The notes: generated by a model from the sequence alone, not told the origin. 64,000 nt of DNA from Rana temporaria (GCF_905171775.1 NC_053499.1:84903169-84967168), one strand, 5' to 3'; counted from the first letter of the stretch, positions 1 through 10,912 are shown. Made by a program: numbers and translations.

Positions 1-1351
1 CTGTCGTATCTCTCAGAGTATCTATGCGACTGATTCAATGGGCCAGATTCACGTAGCGCAGCGGATCTATAGATCCGCTCGATCTACGTGAATTAAGATC
101 CGCTCCCGCAAGTTTAGGAGGCAAGTGGCTAATTCACAAACAACTTACCTCCAAACTTGCGACGGCGGATCCTAAATCCCCCGGCGGAATTCAAATTCCG
201 CGGCTAGGGGAGTGTACTATTTAAATCAGGCGCGTTCCCGCGCCGATTTAAATGCGCAGGCGCCGTCCGTGAAATTTCCCGGCGTGCATTGCTCCCACTG
301 ACGTCGCTAGGACGTCAGTGGTTTCTACGCTTACGTAAACGACGTCCGTCCGTATTCGAGAACGACTTACGCAAACAACGTTAAAAAATTCAAATTCGAC
401 GCGGGAACGCCGGCTATACTTAACATTGGCTGCGCCTGATAAAAGAAGGGGTAAGTATACGACGGGTACGCCGCTACGGAAACGTCGTAAGAAGACTGCG
501 TCGGGTCGGCGTACGTTTGTGAATTTGCGTATCTCGCTGATTTACATATTATTTATCGTAAATCAGCGGGAACGCCCCCGGCGCCATTTTTAAATTGAAA
601 AATAGATCCGACAGTGTAACACTGTCAGATCTTAGTCCTATCTATGCGTATCTGATTCTATGAATCAGGCGCATAGATAGGACCAGTGTAAGTCAGAGAT
701 ACGATGGTGTATCTGTAGATACACCGTCGTATCTCTTTGTGAATCTGGCCCATAGAATCAGTTACGCATAGATAGCCCTAAGATCCGACAGGTGTAATTG
801 TTTTACACTGTCGGATCTTAGGATGCAGTACCGCGGCCGCCGCTGGGGGGAGTTTGCGTCGTAAACCAGCGTCGGGTATGCAAATTAGGAGTTACGCCGG
901 TTTTTCGCGTTCGCTACGTCGCTGCTAGTCTAGTTTCCCGTCGCAAATTTAGTCGTCGTTTTGGGTGCCCTAACTTTACACAGCACACGTATGTGCTGTA
1001 TAAAGTATGGCCGTCGTTCCCGCGTCAAAATTTAAAAATTCACGTCGTTTGCGTAAGACGTCCGGGAATACGGAAGTACGCTACGCACGTCGCCGTTTGA
1101 AAAAATGACGTCACTTCGCGCAAAGCACGGTGGGAATTTCGAAACGGAGCATGCGCAGTAGGTCCGGCGCGGGAGCGCGCCTAACTTAAATGGCACACGC
1201 CCCTTTAAATTACACGGGCTTACGCCGGAGGCTGCCACCGTAGGTTTTCATTGCAAGTGCTTTGTGAATCAGGCACTTGCGATGAAAACTTGCGGCGGTG
1301 TAACATATCTATGATACGTTACGCCGCCGCACTTCTACGTGAATCTGGCCC
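1..1351. mobile_element. Nested PIF/Harbinger-like MITE remnants
   Basis: The stretch is CpG-rich and built from inverted repeats. An inner unit begins with GGGCCAGATTCACGTAG near 39 and ends with the mirrored GTGAATCTGGCCC near 754. A second mirrored terminus ends at 1351, and its partner probably lies left of the window. Internal hairpins such as the pair around 600-700 and 770-820 (TCTAAGATCCGACAG-type arms) are also present. The same GGCCCAGATTC-type ends recur at four other places here with 3-bp target duplications, which is why I place it with PIF/Harbinger. It has no credible coding content. Exact boundaries of the outer copy cannot be fixed. Confidence 0.6.
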
Positions 1352-1377
1352 TATGTCCCTTTTATACACAGACAGAG

Positions 1378-1505
1378 CAAAGCCAGGAGGAGGCAGGCCC
1401 CATAGGGAGCCAGGAGGAGGCAGGTACAACTGCAAGGCAGGAGGTGGCAGAACCCACTGGGAGCCAGGAGGTGGCAGGCCCCCAATGGGAGTCAGGAGGT
1501 ACACC
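1378..1505 (+). repeat. Short GC-rich minisatellite, ~27-bp unit
   Basis: About five imperfect copies of a unit reading AGCCAGGAGGAGGCAGG plus a variable spacer. It stays open in one frame as Gly/Arg/Pro-rich repeats, but I see no reason to call it a gene by itself. Confidence 0.6.
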
Positions 1506-1576
1506 GGCGTGATTCCATCTCCCGGATCCCTCCACTTTGCACTCCTGCGAAAAGGTCCAGGAGGCTTCTCCAAATG

Positions 1577-1899
1577 GAGGAGGAGACCCAGGCCATGCTT
1601 CGCGAAGCAACTGCGGCCATCCGAGAGCCACCCAGTGAAGAAGAGGGGTTCGCAGCACTCATCGCAGCCAAGCTCCGATCATCTTCAAGGCCATAAGCAT
1701 GGCGTCACTGGGGCAGCTCGATGACGACACAGACATTGTGCGGATTGCTCCTCCTGTCCTTGCTACTCCTCCTGCTCCTTCTCCTGCTCCTCCTCTTCCT
1801 GAGCCTTCTCTGGCTCCTGGCACAACCTCGGCTCCAGGAACCCAGCCCCCAAGGACTCGGGCTGTAGGGAAGACTGCAGGGAAGAAGTCCAAGAAATGA
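1577..1899 (+). pseudogene. Possible BESS-motif tail of a transposon DNA-binding protein
   Basis: One frame from the ATG at 1577 contains EEEGFAALIAAKLRS, which resembles the BESS motif at the C-terminus of MADF-BESS DNA-binding proteins carried by some transposons. That frame stops at about 1693. A shifted frame then reads on as DDDTDIVRIAPPVLATP and a Pro-rich, Lys-ending tail (KTAGKKSKK) to the stop at 1899. A one-base frameshift near 1675 would join the two. No DNA-binding half is visible upstream. This is a family resemblance only. It could equally be an unrelated low-complexity tail. Confidence 0.3.
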
Positions 1900-2640
1900 T
1901 ATGGTGCCCCTGATGGAATTTATTTTTGCCTCACAGCCTGGATTGTTGGCTTGGTGGACCCGTGTCTTTATAAATCCAAGCACGCTCTGAAGTGCTGCCT
2001 TCCTTGACATCTATGTTTTTATCCAGTTTGAATTTTTGGTTGCCACCATTGTATAATTTAGAATTTTTTATTCGGCCAGAATAAATGGCTTTTTGTTTTG
2101 TCGTCCAAATTTGACCATGTGTATTTTTTCTAAAATAGAGAGATCATTAGTGAGTGGGAAGACACATTTCAAAAACAAACATTTTGACATTAACAAGGTA
2201 CAACAACCTCCTTGTGGGTAAATTCTAAGAAATAATTATGTTGTTGTGGTCACTTCACACACTCCAAAATCAACCCAAAATATATATTTAGCAAAAAGTT
2301 TTTCCCAAAAAATCCCCCCCCAAAAAAAAAAATTAAATATATATTTTGAATTTTGGAGATGGAAGATACGCCTAAAAAACACAACACAAAACATTATATA
2401 ACAATAAATAATAAAGTAAAAAGCTTGTCATAACTATGTAACAAGATCAGCTGCAACAAACGAGCATTTTAGTGTAGCATTTAAAAGCATGGTGTAATGC
2501 AGCACATTCTTTTCTTCTATAATTTGAAAACTAACTAACGAATGTGCTTACTCCATTCTGAACAGTAGTTTTACCAGAACGAGCACTGCCGTCTCCTTAC
2601 TTGTTTCTGAGCATGCGCGGGCTTAAAACGTCGTTTTAGC
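1900..2640. other. AT-rich non-coding stretch
   Basis: Untranslated-looking sequence with a polyadenylation-type AATAAA near 2081, which would fit the 3' end of the fragment before it, and then A/T-rich low-complexity DNA. I see no open frame of note, RNA gene or clear terminal repeats. Confidence 0.5.
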
Positions 2641-2835
2641 CTACACATGGTCATTTTTTATGACACAAAAAACGACATAAAAAAATTGAAGCATGCTCGA
2701 ATTTTTTTTTTTTGTTGTTTTTCAGAAGATATAAAACAAAGTTTTCCCCACACACGGTCATTTTAAATGACGTTTTTAAACATTTTGTTTTTTTTTTTCA
2801 TCACAAAAAACGACCGTGTGTACGCGGCATAAGAA
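2640..2835. mobile_element. MITE-like inverted-repeat fragment
   Basis: CACATGGTCATTTTTTATGAC near 2645 and CACACGGTCATTTTAAATGAC near 2751 are direct relatives, and CGACCGTGTGTACGCGGCAT ends the block at about 2830 in mirrored orientation. This is the organisation of a short non-autonomous DNA element. No target duplication could be confirmed. Confidence 0.4.
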
Positions 2836-3104
2836 ATGTTATGCCTCAGGGAATAAACCAGGGAAACTATTAGCAAGGATAATTAAACCTAGAAACACGC
2901 AGAATTTTATATCAATAATGAAAGATAAGAAAGGAGATATGAGGCACACTACGAAAGATATAATAAACATTTTCAAAATGTATATAAGGTAAATAAAGAG
3001 CAAGGTCCAATAGAAACACAAAATAAAAGAAGGAAAATTAATCAGTATTTAGAAAGGGTTGCGTTTCCGTTAATATCAGAAGAAGAAATAAAAAAAAAAG
3101 GATT
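2836..3104 (+). pseudogene. L1-A ORF2 fragment upstream of the RT domain
   Basis: Allowing two stop codons, the frame reads KLLARIIKPRNTQNFISI and INIFKMY followed by PLISEEEIKK. This is the segment between endonuclease and reverse transcriptase of L1-clade ORF2 proteins, where KLLA near the start and a (Y)YxxLY-like block before the RT are common. It breaks off in an A-run at 3104, where the inserted block begins. Confidence 0.6.
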
Positions 3105-3175
3105 TTTGTACTCACCGTAAAATCCATTTCTCTGAGTACATAGACGGACACAGCATCCTTTGACAGTATGAATTA

Positions 3176-3582
3176 GGCCCCTTTCAGACGTCCGCTCCGC
3201 TCGTCCATTCATTACAAGTCAGTTTACGGACTTGTAATGAATCCCTATGGGATCGCGTCCATTAGCAGATGGAGCATCCGCTAACGTCCGCGACCATCCG
3301 CGTCTGTCGGGATCCGCTTTTGCGAACGGAAGAAATCCTATTTTTCTTCCATCCGGCAGAACGGATCGGATGCAGACGGACAGACAGTCCGTCTGCATCC
3401 GATCCCCCATAGGGGAGAGCGGAGCAGAGACAGGGCAGTCTCTGCACTGTGTGCGGGGACCGCCCTATCCGCCGACAGCTCAGCGGGAATGACGGATGAT
3501 CCCCACTGAGCTTTGGCGGACACACGGAGCGGACACAGAAACGGTCCGCTCCGTGTGAAAGGACCCTAAAGTGAAAGGGGCC
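3176..3582. mobile_element. 407-bp MITE with TA target duplication
   Basis: Terminal inverted repeats GGCCCCTTTCAGACG at the left and GTGAAAGGGGCC at the right are flanked by TA on both sides (3174-3175 and 3583-3584). The interior is a chain of CCGTCC/GGACGG-type inverted repeats and would fold strongly. It has no coding content. The superfamily is uncertain. The TA duplication fits Tc1/mariner, but a two-base duplication is weak evidence. Confidence 0.55.
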
Positions 3583-4037
3583 TAGAGTGAAACTCCTGCG
3601 CTGTCTAGGTGAGAAAAGGGAAAGGAGGGGGGGAGGGGAAGTGACAGGGATACTGCTGCAAATACTAAGAGGGTCTACCTTGATAGACAAATAGTGATAC
3701 AAAACAAATGAAAAATATTTGCGCTGTGAAAAAATATGTATAAAAAATATATACCTAATTGACAAACCAACCAAAGTGAAAGTGACAGTTAGATGGCAAT
3801 GCGATAGCAATATACTGAACAATCCCTAGATGTACAGGATAATACACAAATGGTCTATAATAAGAAGTCCAGCTGCACGAAAATAATACAGTTCAAAAAA
3901 GTCTGATCCAGCTGATGAAAAAATGAGGTAAAAAAGAAAACGTTCAGAATAAGGAAGGCCCCGTAACCGAAGACTGGTGAAAAAGGTAAGCCGTACACCA
4001 TAAGGTCTCACACACACCTCCAGTGGTCCCAGCAGCT
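3583..4037. other. Unassigned sequence
   Basis: Purine-rich and AT-rich sequence with no terminal repeats, convincing open frames or RNA features that I can support. Confidence 0.4.
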
Positions 4038-4615
4038 CACCTCACGGCTAGTAACTATAGCTTGTTGGCCAAATCCTTGTGCATGAGGTCCAGGTCTGTA
4101 TAGCAGATGTTAATCTCAGTACAGGGCAGTACATGCAAAACAAGAAGGACATACAACAAGATGGTGTGATATTGTTACAGAGGGGAGCCTCGGACGTGAC
4201 CAGTAAGATGCACTCACATAGATATACAAATATGGGGCTTATCTCCACGAGTGGCGAGCTCGTCAGTGTCTGCTTCCCCTCCTCCTCCAAATCTCCTATA
4301 GGTCAGGTTGGGAGTCCTAAGCCTCAGGTGACTCACGGCTAATGATTCAAACCTGATGGATCAGGTCCTAGTGCATGAAGTCCAGGTCTGTATATGTGGG
4401 TCTCAGTAAGAGCAGTACATGTAAAACAAAAAGGGACATGCAGCCGGATAGTGTAAGAACGTTGCAACAGGGGACCCCAGGAGTAACCAAATACAGATGC
4501 ATTCACATAGATATAATAATATGGGGCTTGTCTCCACGAGCAACAAACTCGTTGATGGCCTGCTTCTCCTCCTCCCAAATCCCTGTGGATCAGGCTGACA
4601 GTGCTGAATAACTCA
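4038..4615. repeat. Two tandem ~290-bp units
   Basis: Positions about 4038-4325 and 4326-4615 are diverged direct repeats. Each contains CTCACGGCTA, then GTGCATGA(A/G)GTCCAGGTCTG, then ATATGGGGCTT(A/G)TCTCCACGAG, then CTTC(T/C)CCTCCTCC, in the same order and spacing. I see no ORF. The units lie just upstream of the hammerhead-like motif, which is reminiscent of the tandem arrays seen in some ribozyme-bearing retroelements. Confidence 0.6.
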
Positions 4616-4801
4616 GAAGGCAGTGTCACACATAGAGGGAGAGGAAATGAAGGTACATCGCATAATCCAGCAAGGCAGATGGAAATTTATTAAAACAAAA
4701 GTACAAAAAAACTCACATTTAAGAAGTTAAAAGTAGCATGTAACCCACGAGTAGCGAACTCGTAACCGTCCGTCGGATGCTAGAGTGTGTCCAGTGCTCC
4801 A

Positions 4802-4844
4802 ATCCCGACGCGTATCGTCACACCACATGACTTCATCAGGGGAT
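4802..4844 (-). ncRNA. Candidate type I hammerhead ribozyme motif
   Basis: On the minus strand the order is AUCCC, CUGAUGA (sharing one C with it), a stem-loop AGUCAUGUGGUGUGAC, GAUA, a short ACGCGU stem, the cleavage-type GUC, and GGGAU. AUCCC/GGGAU gives stem I, GUCA-type pairing gives stem II, and the tiny stem III is of the kind known in hammerheads of Penelope-like elements. The second core box is GAUA rather than GAAA, so this copy is probably weak or inactive. No Penelope reverse transcriptase lies next to it. Confidence 0.5.
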
Positions 4845-5962
4845 GACGTAGGGGACATGTCTGCAGACATTTATAGTGTGCATAATTGGACGCACGGCGG
4901 CCATTTTCTCGAAGACAGCGCGCTGTAATGGAGAAAGGACATACTGTATAATTACAGCGCAATCTTGTTGGGGTCTCCATACTGACAGAACGTGATATTC
5001 GCCAAACGGCCGAAATGACTCATGTAACTACCCTCGCATTGCTAGATGCATAGAGCGAGCAAGCAGGCAGGTGCAGAGGGGACAGTGGGCACAGAGAACC
5101 GTAATTGGTAAAAACAATATATTAAGATTAAAAATTAAAAGAGAGACAAGTTTCATAATGGGAGAATGCCCCCTGGTGGCTCAAAAAAGAAGTGGAAGCA
5201 ATAATGACACTGGGAAAAAAATATAGGACATCCCTTTTCACTGTTGGAGCAGAGCCTTTCCCCTGTACAGTAGACAAAATACAGGAATGCACGCTAAGAA
5301 TACCATATTCTGGTGAAAAAACACCGACACCCAGGTGCACTTAGGAAAAAAACGCTCCCTGTGCCCTGCAAGCAAAACACCACCACCACCATACAGACCC
5401 CTATTGCTAGACAACAAACATATACTGTACAGTGAGCGACCAGCCCAGGGAGGTGGGGGGTAGGGGAGAGGGGGAGATGGGTGAGGTAACCCCCCCACTG
5501 GAAATACAGGCACCGGGTAGTAAGAAGGACCTCGCCTTACCTTGGCCTTGCTGGTGCCTTGGCTTGCCCCCTTTTCCGCATCCTCCTCCCTTGCAGAGTG
5601 CATAGCGGTCGCGTGCGATAGATGGGATACGGTTCCGGATTCAAAAACGCAGCTGCGCTGATCCGGAAACGGATATACCCATCCGAAGGCACCAGGTGAT
5701 CTTGCCTTCCCCCTGCCTTCCCCCCCTGCACATGCGTCGGAAATGATGTCACGCGCCGACCCGGAAGAACAGCCACTTCCTGTATGCAGGCGCGTCCGAG
5801 GCCCTCCTCGGACGCCGGAGCCTGTAATGGAAACCGGACCTGCGCCGTCCAAAAAAAACGGGCTGCCCGACCGGACGTACTGGCTCTCCCCGAGCACGGA
5901 AGGGGGAGAAGGAGCCCATGGGACCATCAAACAGCGAGGCAAGTGGGAGGGTCAGACTCCAT
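4845..5962. other. Unassigned, GC-rich in its second half
   Basis: No open frame here has recognisable motifs. The longest, minus strand 5942-5238, is Pro/Gly/Ser-rich and looks like a GC artefact. I see no terminal repeats that would define an element. Confidence 0.4.
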
Positions 5963-6165
5963 GAAAAATAAAACGAGTGAGAACCTTCGTCTCCCAGGCA
6001 ACACCTGAAAGATCATGGCCCTCACGGGAGGTGTTCCTCCAGCTGGAGGAAACACAAAAAACTGAGGATTGTGGTGGGAAGGCCTCCTTTTGAACTTTGG
6101 ATGGAGGAGGTGTTTCCTGTGGAGGGATGAGCCATGATCTCTCAGGTGCTGTCCTGAAAGCTGTC
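5963..6165. repeat. Imperfect ~200-bp palindrome at the insertion edge
   Basis: CAGGCAACACCTGAAAGATCATGGC at the left is mirrored by GCCATGATCTCTCAGGTGCTGTCCTG at the right, with GGAGGTGTTCCTCC and GGAGGAGGTGTTTCC closer to the centre. L1-A coding sequence resumes immediately after it. Confidence 0.55.
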
Positions 6166-7126
6166 TTGGAAATATCAAGTCAAACAATCAAAAATATTAA
6201 AATGGGAAAGAGCCCTGGCCCAGACGGGTACACTTCCTTATACTATAAGAGATATGTGGAAATCCTGATACCGTATTTTCAGGAGTATATGAACTCCATA
6301 GGTGGCGGCATGTTAATGCGTGAGGAAGCCTTGGGAGCCCACATAACTCTTATAGAGAAGGAAGATAAAGATACCTCACTATGTGCCAGTTATAGGCCTA
6401 TATCGTTAATTAACGTGGATATCAAGATCTATGTGAAGATACTGGCCGAAATATTAAAACTGTCAGAGCTGATAGAAAATGATCAGGCAGGGTTTGTACC
6501 TGGGAGAGAAACAAGGGACAATGTCCTAAGGGCGGTACTCTTGATACAAAAAGCCCAAAAAAGTAGGGCACCAGTGCTGTTTCTGTCATTAGACGCCGAG
6601 AAGGCTTTTGACAGACTAGACTGGGATTTTATGCTAGCAACAATGAGACATATAGGACTAGGACCCAATATGCTTAGATGGATAGGGTAACTGTATTCTA
6701 GGCTCTCGGCACAGGTGCGTGTGAATGGCACCCTGTAAGATAGGTTGCCACTCTTTAATGGGACCCGGCAGGGATGTCCGCTCTCACCCCTTCTTTTTGT
6801 CCTCTCGTTAGAGCCATTATTAGCAACTATTTGAACTAACCAGGAGATAGAGGGGTGAGGGTGGATGGGAGGGAACATAAGATCTCTGCGTTCGTGGACA
6901 ACATGATGCTCCATGTATCAAATCCAAGGCAGAAACTACCAAAGATCATAGAGGAATATGGAAAGTACAGGGAGATCTCAAATTTAAAAATTAATAAAGA
7001 GAAAACTGAGATAGTGAGTATATTCGTGAGAGAACACAGAGACCTTGAGGACCTATACCCATTTACATGGAAACAGAAGGGAATGAAATACTTAGGGATA
7101 TTTCTGTCAATATCCGAAAGGGACCT
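6165..7126 (+). pseudogene. L1-A reverse transcriptase core
   Basis: The reading opens with KMGKSPGPDGYTSLYYK (RT region 0/1). It continues through ASYRPISLINVDIKIYVKIL and DQAGFVPGRETRDN, then DAEKAFDRLDW (the first catalytic Asp), NGTRQGCPLSPLLF and a YLGI block. Stops fall at about 6688 and 6736, and there are later breaks. The catalytic YxDD box has decayed to FVDN at 6891-6902, so this RT could not work. It ends exactly at the target site of the LTR element at 7127. Confidence 0.85.
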
Positions 7127-7665
7127 TGTTCGGTTTCACTCTCCCGACACTCCTCTGCTGCTGTTGAATCAGATTGCGGATCGCAACGTCTGAGGGTTCG
7201 GTCATCCAAGGTATCCGAACTACAGCTATGTGCCATTCAAAATCCATCAAAACAAACACCAGGCAGGCTGTATGTAAGTTCAAACAGGAAACTCTTTTAA
7301 TGGATGCACACAACACACTTTTATACAGCAGTTCGAACACCCGCCCCCAACAACCACTTTCCTACTGGTCAATTGTAAATACATTGTAGTTCTCAATTAG
7401 GTCCTCTTAGCCATGCAAATGAGGACTTGAAACCAGGTCAGCAGGAATTGGTCCGATAGCTTGAATAGGAGGACTGATATGTGTAATGAGACAGAAGCCC
7501 CAGGGGGCAATCAAAGTACACAAACAGCCAGACACAGAACAATGCTTTTCCTCCAGACCATTGAGCCACCTGGAGGGGGGGGTTAGCCTTAAGACGGGGT
7601 AGAAGAGCCCCCACTGTGTAACTGATTTCAAGGAGAAACACTTTCGCATTCCAAGGTCCATGACA
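7127..7665 (-). repeat. LTR of Gypsy element 1 (3' LTR in element sense)
   Basis: Direct repeat of 8121-8673, with small indels and scattered substitutions by eye. It starts TGTTCGG and ends CATGACA on the plus strand. Confidence 0.85.
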
Positions 7666-7699
7666 ATACTCCACCTGGGAAACAGTCCAACAGCCACAG

Positions 7700-8060
7700 T
7701 GGGACCAAACGGGTCAACTCGAGGATGTTGGAAAAGCAGTCTTATGGTTCCAGGTCTGTCTGCCGGGATAACCCATCTGCAATCCCGTTTTGAGGCCCTG
7801 GCCGATATTGTATGGTGAAATTGTACGGTTGCAAAGACAGGCCCATTCTATCCCGCCACCCGGTTAAGCCCTATCAAGAGATTGTGGTCCGTCATGACGG
7901 TAAAAAAGAGCGTCCATACACGTAGGGCTGCAATTTCTTTAAAGCCCAGACTAAGGCTAAACACTTTTCCACGGCAGCATATCCAACTTCCTGGGGTAAC
8001 AACTTGCGGCTGAGATACGCCACCGGTTTGCTCTTTCCCATCATCACCAACTTGACTTAG
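7700..8060 (-). pseudogene. Gypsy RNase H remnant
   Basis: Reading the minus strand with frame changes gives a KSKPVAYLSRKLLPQEVGYA-like stretch, then VMTDHNLLIGLNRVAG and LQPYNFTIQYRPGPQNGIADG with LSRQ. These are the ordered RNase H/connection motifs of vertebrate Ty3/Gypsy polymerases (YLSRKL, TDHNPL, YRPG-N-ADGLSR). Frameshifts break it, and RT, integrase and gag are missing. Confidence 0.7.
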
Positions 8061-8120
8061 TACAGCTCCCAGTAACTGGAGAGCAAATCCCACCGCTGCC
8101 AACCAATGAGACGAGACCCT

Positions 8121-8673
8121 TGCTCGTTCAATTCCACTCTCCCGACACTCCTCTGCTGCTGTTGAATCAGATTGCGGATCGCAACGTCTGATGGTTCGGT
8201 CATCCAAGGCTCCATGATCCAAACTACAGCTATGTGCCATTCAAAATCCATCAGAACAAACACCAGGCAGGCTGTATGTAATTTCAAACAGGAAACTCTT
8301 TTAATGGATGCACACAACACACTTTTATACAGCAGTTCGAACACCCCGCCCCCAACAACCACTTTCCTATTGGTCAATTGTAAATACATTGTAGTTCTCA
8401 ATTAGGTCCTCTTAGCCATGCAAATGAGGACTTCAAACCGGGTCAGCAGGGATTGGTCCGATAGCTTGAATAGGAGGACTGATATGTGTAATGAGACAGA
8501 AGCCCCAGGGGGCAATCAAAGTACACAAACAGCCAGACACAGAACAATGCTTTTCCTCCAGACCATTGAGCCGTCTGGAGGGGGGAGGGGTTAGCCTTAA
8601 GACAGGGCACTAGACCCCCCACTGCGTAACTGATTTCAAGGAGAAACACTTCCGCATTTCAAGGTCCATGACA
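8121..8673 (-). repeat. LTR of Gypsy element 1 (5' LTR in element sense)
   Basis: Second LTR copy. The minus-strand primer-binding site lies directly beside it at about 8090-8118, which sets the element's orientation. Confidence 0.85.
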
Positions 8674-10126
8674 GACCTATATGAAGATAACTATATTTCC
8701 TTACTAAATAAAATAAAATTAGAACTGAAGGGTTATCCGATGGAAAAACTATCCTGGCTGGGCAGAATAAACATTATTAAGATGATGATATTACTTGTAC
8801 ATTTTTCAAACTCTTCCGATAAAAATCCCAGATACATACTTTAAAATACTGGGGAAGGTAATAAGGAGATTCATATGGAAAGAAAAGAAGCCCCGTATAT
8901 CAGTTAAGATTTTGACTAGACCTAGACAGGAGGGAGGACTATACCTACCTAAAAGGTATTATGAGGCAGCCGTATTAAAAGAGGATAACTGACTGGCTCC
9001 CGGGGGAAGGACAAAAAAAAATGGGTAGGAGTTGTGAAGAGTTTGAGTAAAAAGGAACTGGGAAAGATAATATGGATACCAAAGCAATATAGAGGCCTTA
9101 CCCATGAGATACCTTCAATAACAAAAAAAAAAACCTAGGATATGGGATAGAGTTTGTAAAATAAAGAAGTGGTATTATAATAGTCCATTGTTGCCCCTCA
9201 TGGGAACGGAATACTTCCCACCAGGAAGGGGGGGGGCGTACCTGAGATGGGCAACCACGGACACACTAAAACTAAAATATGTATTGAAAGGGAACACTTT
9301 GTGTCCAATCTTAGAACTTCGAGAAAGACATGGATCCACCTTAGGGGATTTTTGAAGGCATAGACGAGTCCAACATTTTGTAAATACTTTACCAAAACCC
9401 CTGCGAGTTATAAGTGAGTTGAACTCCTTGAAAAAAACTTGTAGAGCGGGTTGGAATAGGAAGACAGGGGATATCAAGTATATATATAGGATATTGTCTC
9501 CCTCAAGGGGACCAGAGATATTGAAAATACTAGAAAGTTTGGAATTAAAATTAAATCAAACCATATCAGAGGATAAGAAGAGACAAGTCTTAGAGTATGT
9601 CCAATCTACATTAACGGATGCAAAAGTAAAAGAGATGAACTATAAGCTCCTAACTAAATGGTACTATGTTCCAGTGAGGCTCCATAGGATAAATACAGAG
9701 ATATCACCCTTATGTTGGAGAGGATGTGGGATGGAGGGAACACATGCCCATATTTGGTGGCATTGTCCCCTGATACAGGTATACTGGAGGGAGATATTAA
9801 ATTTGATAAAGAAGATCAGCGGAACAGAGGTGAAGCTAGATCCTTGGTACTGCCTATTTCATAATACAGGGTTAACGAGGAAAAAATATAAAATGTCCTT
9901 GGTCCCACGCCTATTGAATGGAACCAAAGCCTTAATACCAAGGAATTGGAAAGAAAAAAAAGCTCCATCAGTGGGTGAATGGCTGAGAGAGATAGATATA
10001 ATTAGATTGATGGAGGAGTTGATGTCAATTCATAATGAGTGTAGGCAAAAATGTTATGAAATCTGGAGAGGATGGAGAGAGTTTAAGGAATCAGTGGTAT
10101 GGGTAGTGGTTGGGATGGAGGATTAA
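8674..10126 (+). pseudogene. L1-A ORF2 C-terminal region
   Basis: The frame resumes as LYEDNYISLLNKIKLEL and then KLSWLGRINIIKMMIL, the post-RT region typical of L1-clade ORF2. There are frameshifts near 8800 and 8990. The last part, 9419-10126, is open for 235 codons. It carries CWRGCGMEGTHAHIWWHCP, a Cys/His cluster (C-x3-C-x7-H-x4-C, or a close variant) matching the ORF2 C-terminal zinc-knuckle-like motif, and then VYWREILNLI. Catalytic function is lost upstream. Confidence 0.8.
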
Positions 10127-10912
10127 GGATGGGAGGCTTAGAGGGACTTCTCACCTACCCCCCATCCCCTCCCTTTTGGAAAAAAATGTTACTCACATAT
10201 GATACTAGGTATTAGTTGCCTTAGTAAGCACTTGCACTAAAGTTTTTGGTTCCTCCCTTTTTTTTCCCTCTCTCCCTTCCCCCCCCCCTTTTTTTCTCTC
10301 TTTTTTCTCTTGGAATTTTTACATATTAATATGCTTGTAGTGAGAGCCTTCTTAAATTATAATATACATAACATTATATCACTAGATATTAGCAGCTTAA
10401 AGTATTCATATTTACATAAAGGAGGAGGAAAGGGGGAAGTGGAAAAATAATTATTATAGTATAATTGTTATACAATAGACACTTGGAAGAAAAAACCTAC
10501 TTATTAGAGGGTATTGATTCTAGAACTATAGATCTTAAACACACCTTGTTTATACCTCCCCCTTTTTTTTTTGGTGCCCTCAAATCCCCTTCTTTTTTTT
10601 TTTTATCTCTCTCCCCCTCTCCCTTATTTTTATTTTTTTTGACCTACGCTGTTTGCCTTCTCTTGATATCTTTCCTCCCTTTCCCACATTTTTGGGATCT
10701 CCTGAGCTAGAGTATGGGGATCATAGGGTAGGTATCTTTTACTTAGGCGGAGTAGATCTCTTAGATAACTACTATCAACAATGTTAGTTATTTTAAATGT
10801 AGGGGGTAAACTGAGACCGTATATGTGTGTTTCATGTATATGTGTTTTAAGTATTTATGTATTGGAAATGTTTGTAATATTACGTGAAAAAGATGAATAA
10901 AGAAAATTAAAA
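10127..10912 (+). other. L1-A 3' UTR
   Basis: Non-coding T/C-rich tracts (10250-10320, 10555-10640), then AATAAA at 10896-10901 and an A-rich end. This fits the 3' tail of the LINE. A short open frame here, 10465-10710, is homopolymer-derived. Confidence 0.65.

Larger units (their letters stand above)
3105..6165. mobile_element. Composite insertion block inside L1-A
   Basis: This block separates two adjacent parts of L1-A. Its left edge begins with TTTTTGTACTCACCG, a motif that looks like a transposon end, and its right edge is an imperfect palindrome (5963-6165). Between them are a TA-flanked MITE, two tandem ~290-bp units, a candidate hammerhead ribozyme and GC-rich sequence from about 5430 to 5960. 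The open stretches there (for example minus strand 5942-5238) match nothing I know. I could not define one element spanning the whole block, so it may hold several insertions. Confidence 0.45.
7127..8673 (-). mobile_element. Deleted Ty3/Gypsy LTR element 1 (minus strand)
   Basis: Two direct LTRs (7127-7665 and 8121-8673) begin TG and end CA and enclose only 455 bp. The target duplication GACCT is perfect (7122-7126 and 8674-8678). On the minus strand the internal region starts with a TTGG-TGGCAGCGGTGGGAT-like primer site, one extra base aside, matching the 3' end of a leucine tRNA. It then shows RNase H remnants and a purine tract before the far LTR. Almost all of gag-pol is deleted, so the copy is non-autonomous and degenerate. 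Confidence 0.85.
2836..10912 (+). mobile_element. L1/Tx1-type LINE copy A, 5'-truncated and interrupted twice
   Basis: Three separated pieces read as one LINE ORF2 in the right order: 2836-3104 (linker before RT), 6165-7126 (RT) and 8674-10126 (C-terminal region), followed by an A-rich 3' tail with AATAAA at 10896. The first piece ends in ISEEEIKK and the second resumes in EISSQTIKNIKMGKSPGPDG, so they fit together. The breaks are a roughly 3-kb block (3105-6165) and an LTR element (7127-8673) with a perfect GACCT target duplication. ORF1 and endonuclease are absent. Many in-frame stops show it is dead. Confidence 0.8.

Noticed and set aside
5238..5942. 234-codon minus-strand ORF
   Set aside because: GC-rich sequence with low-complexity composition and no recognisable domain or codon pattern. 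I could not support it as a gene.
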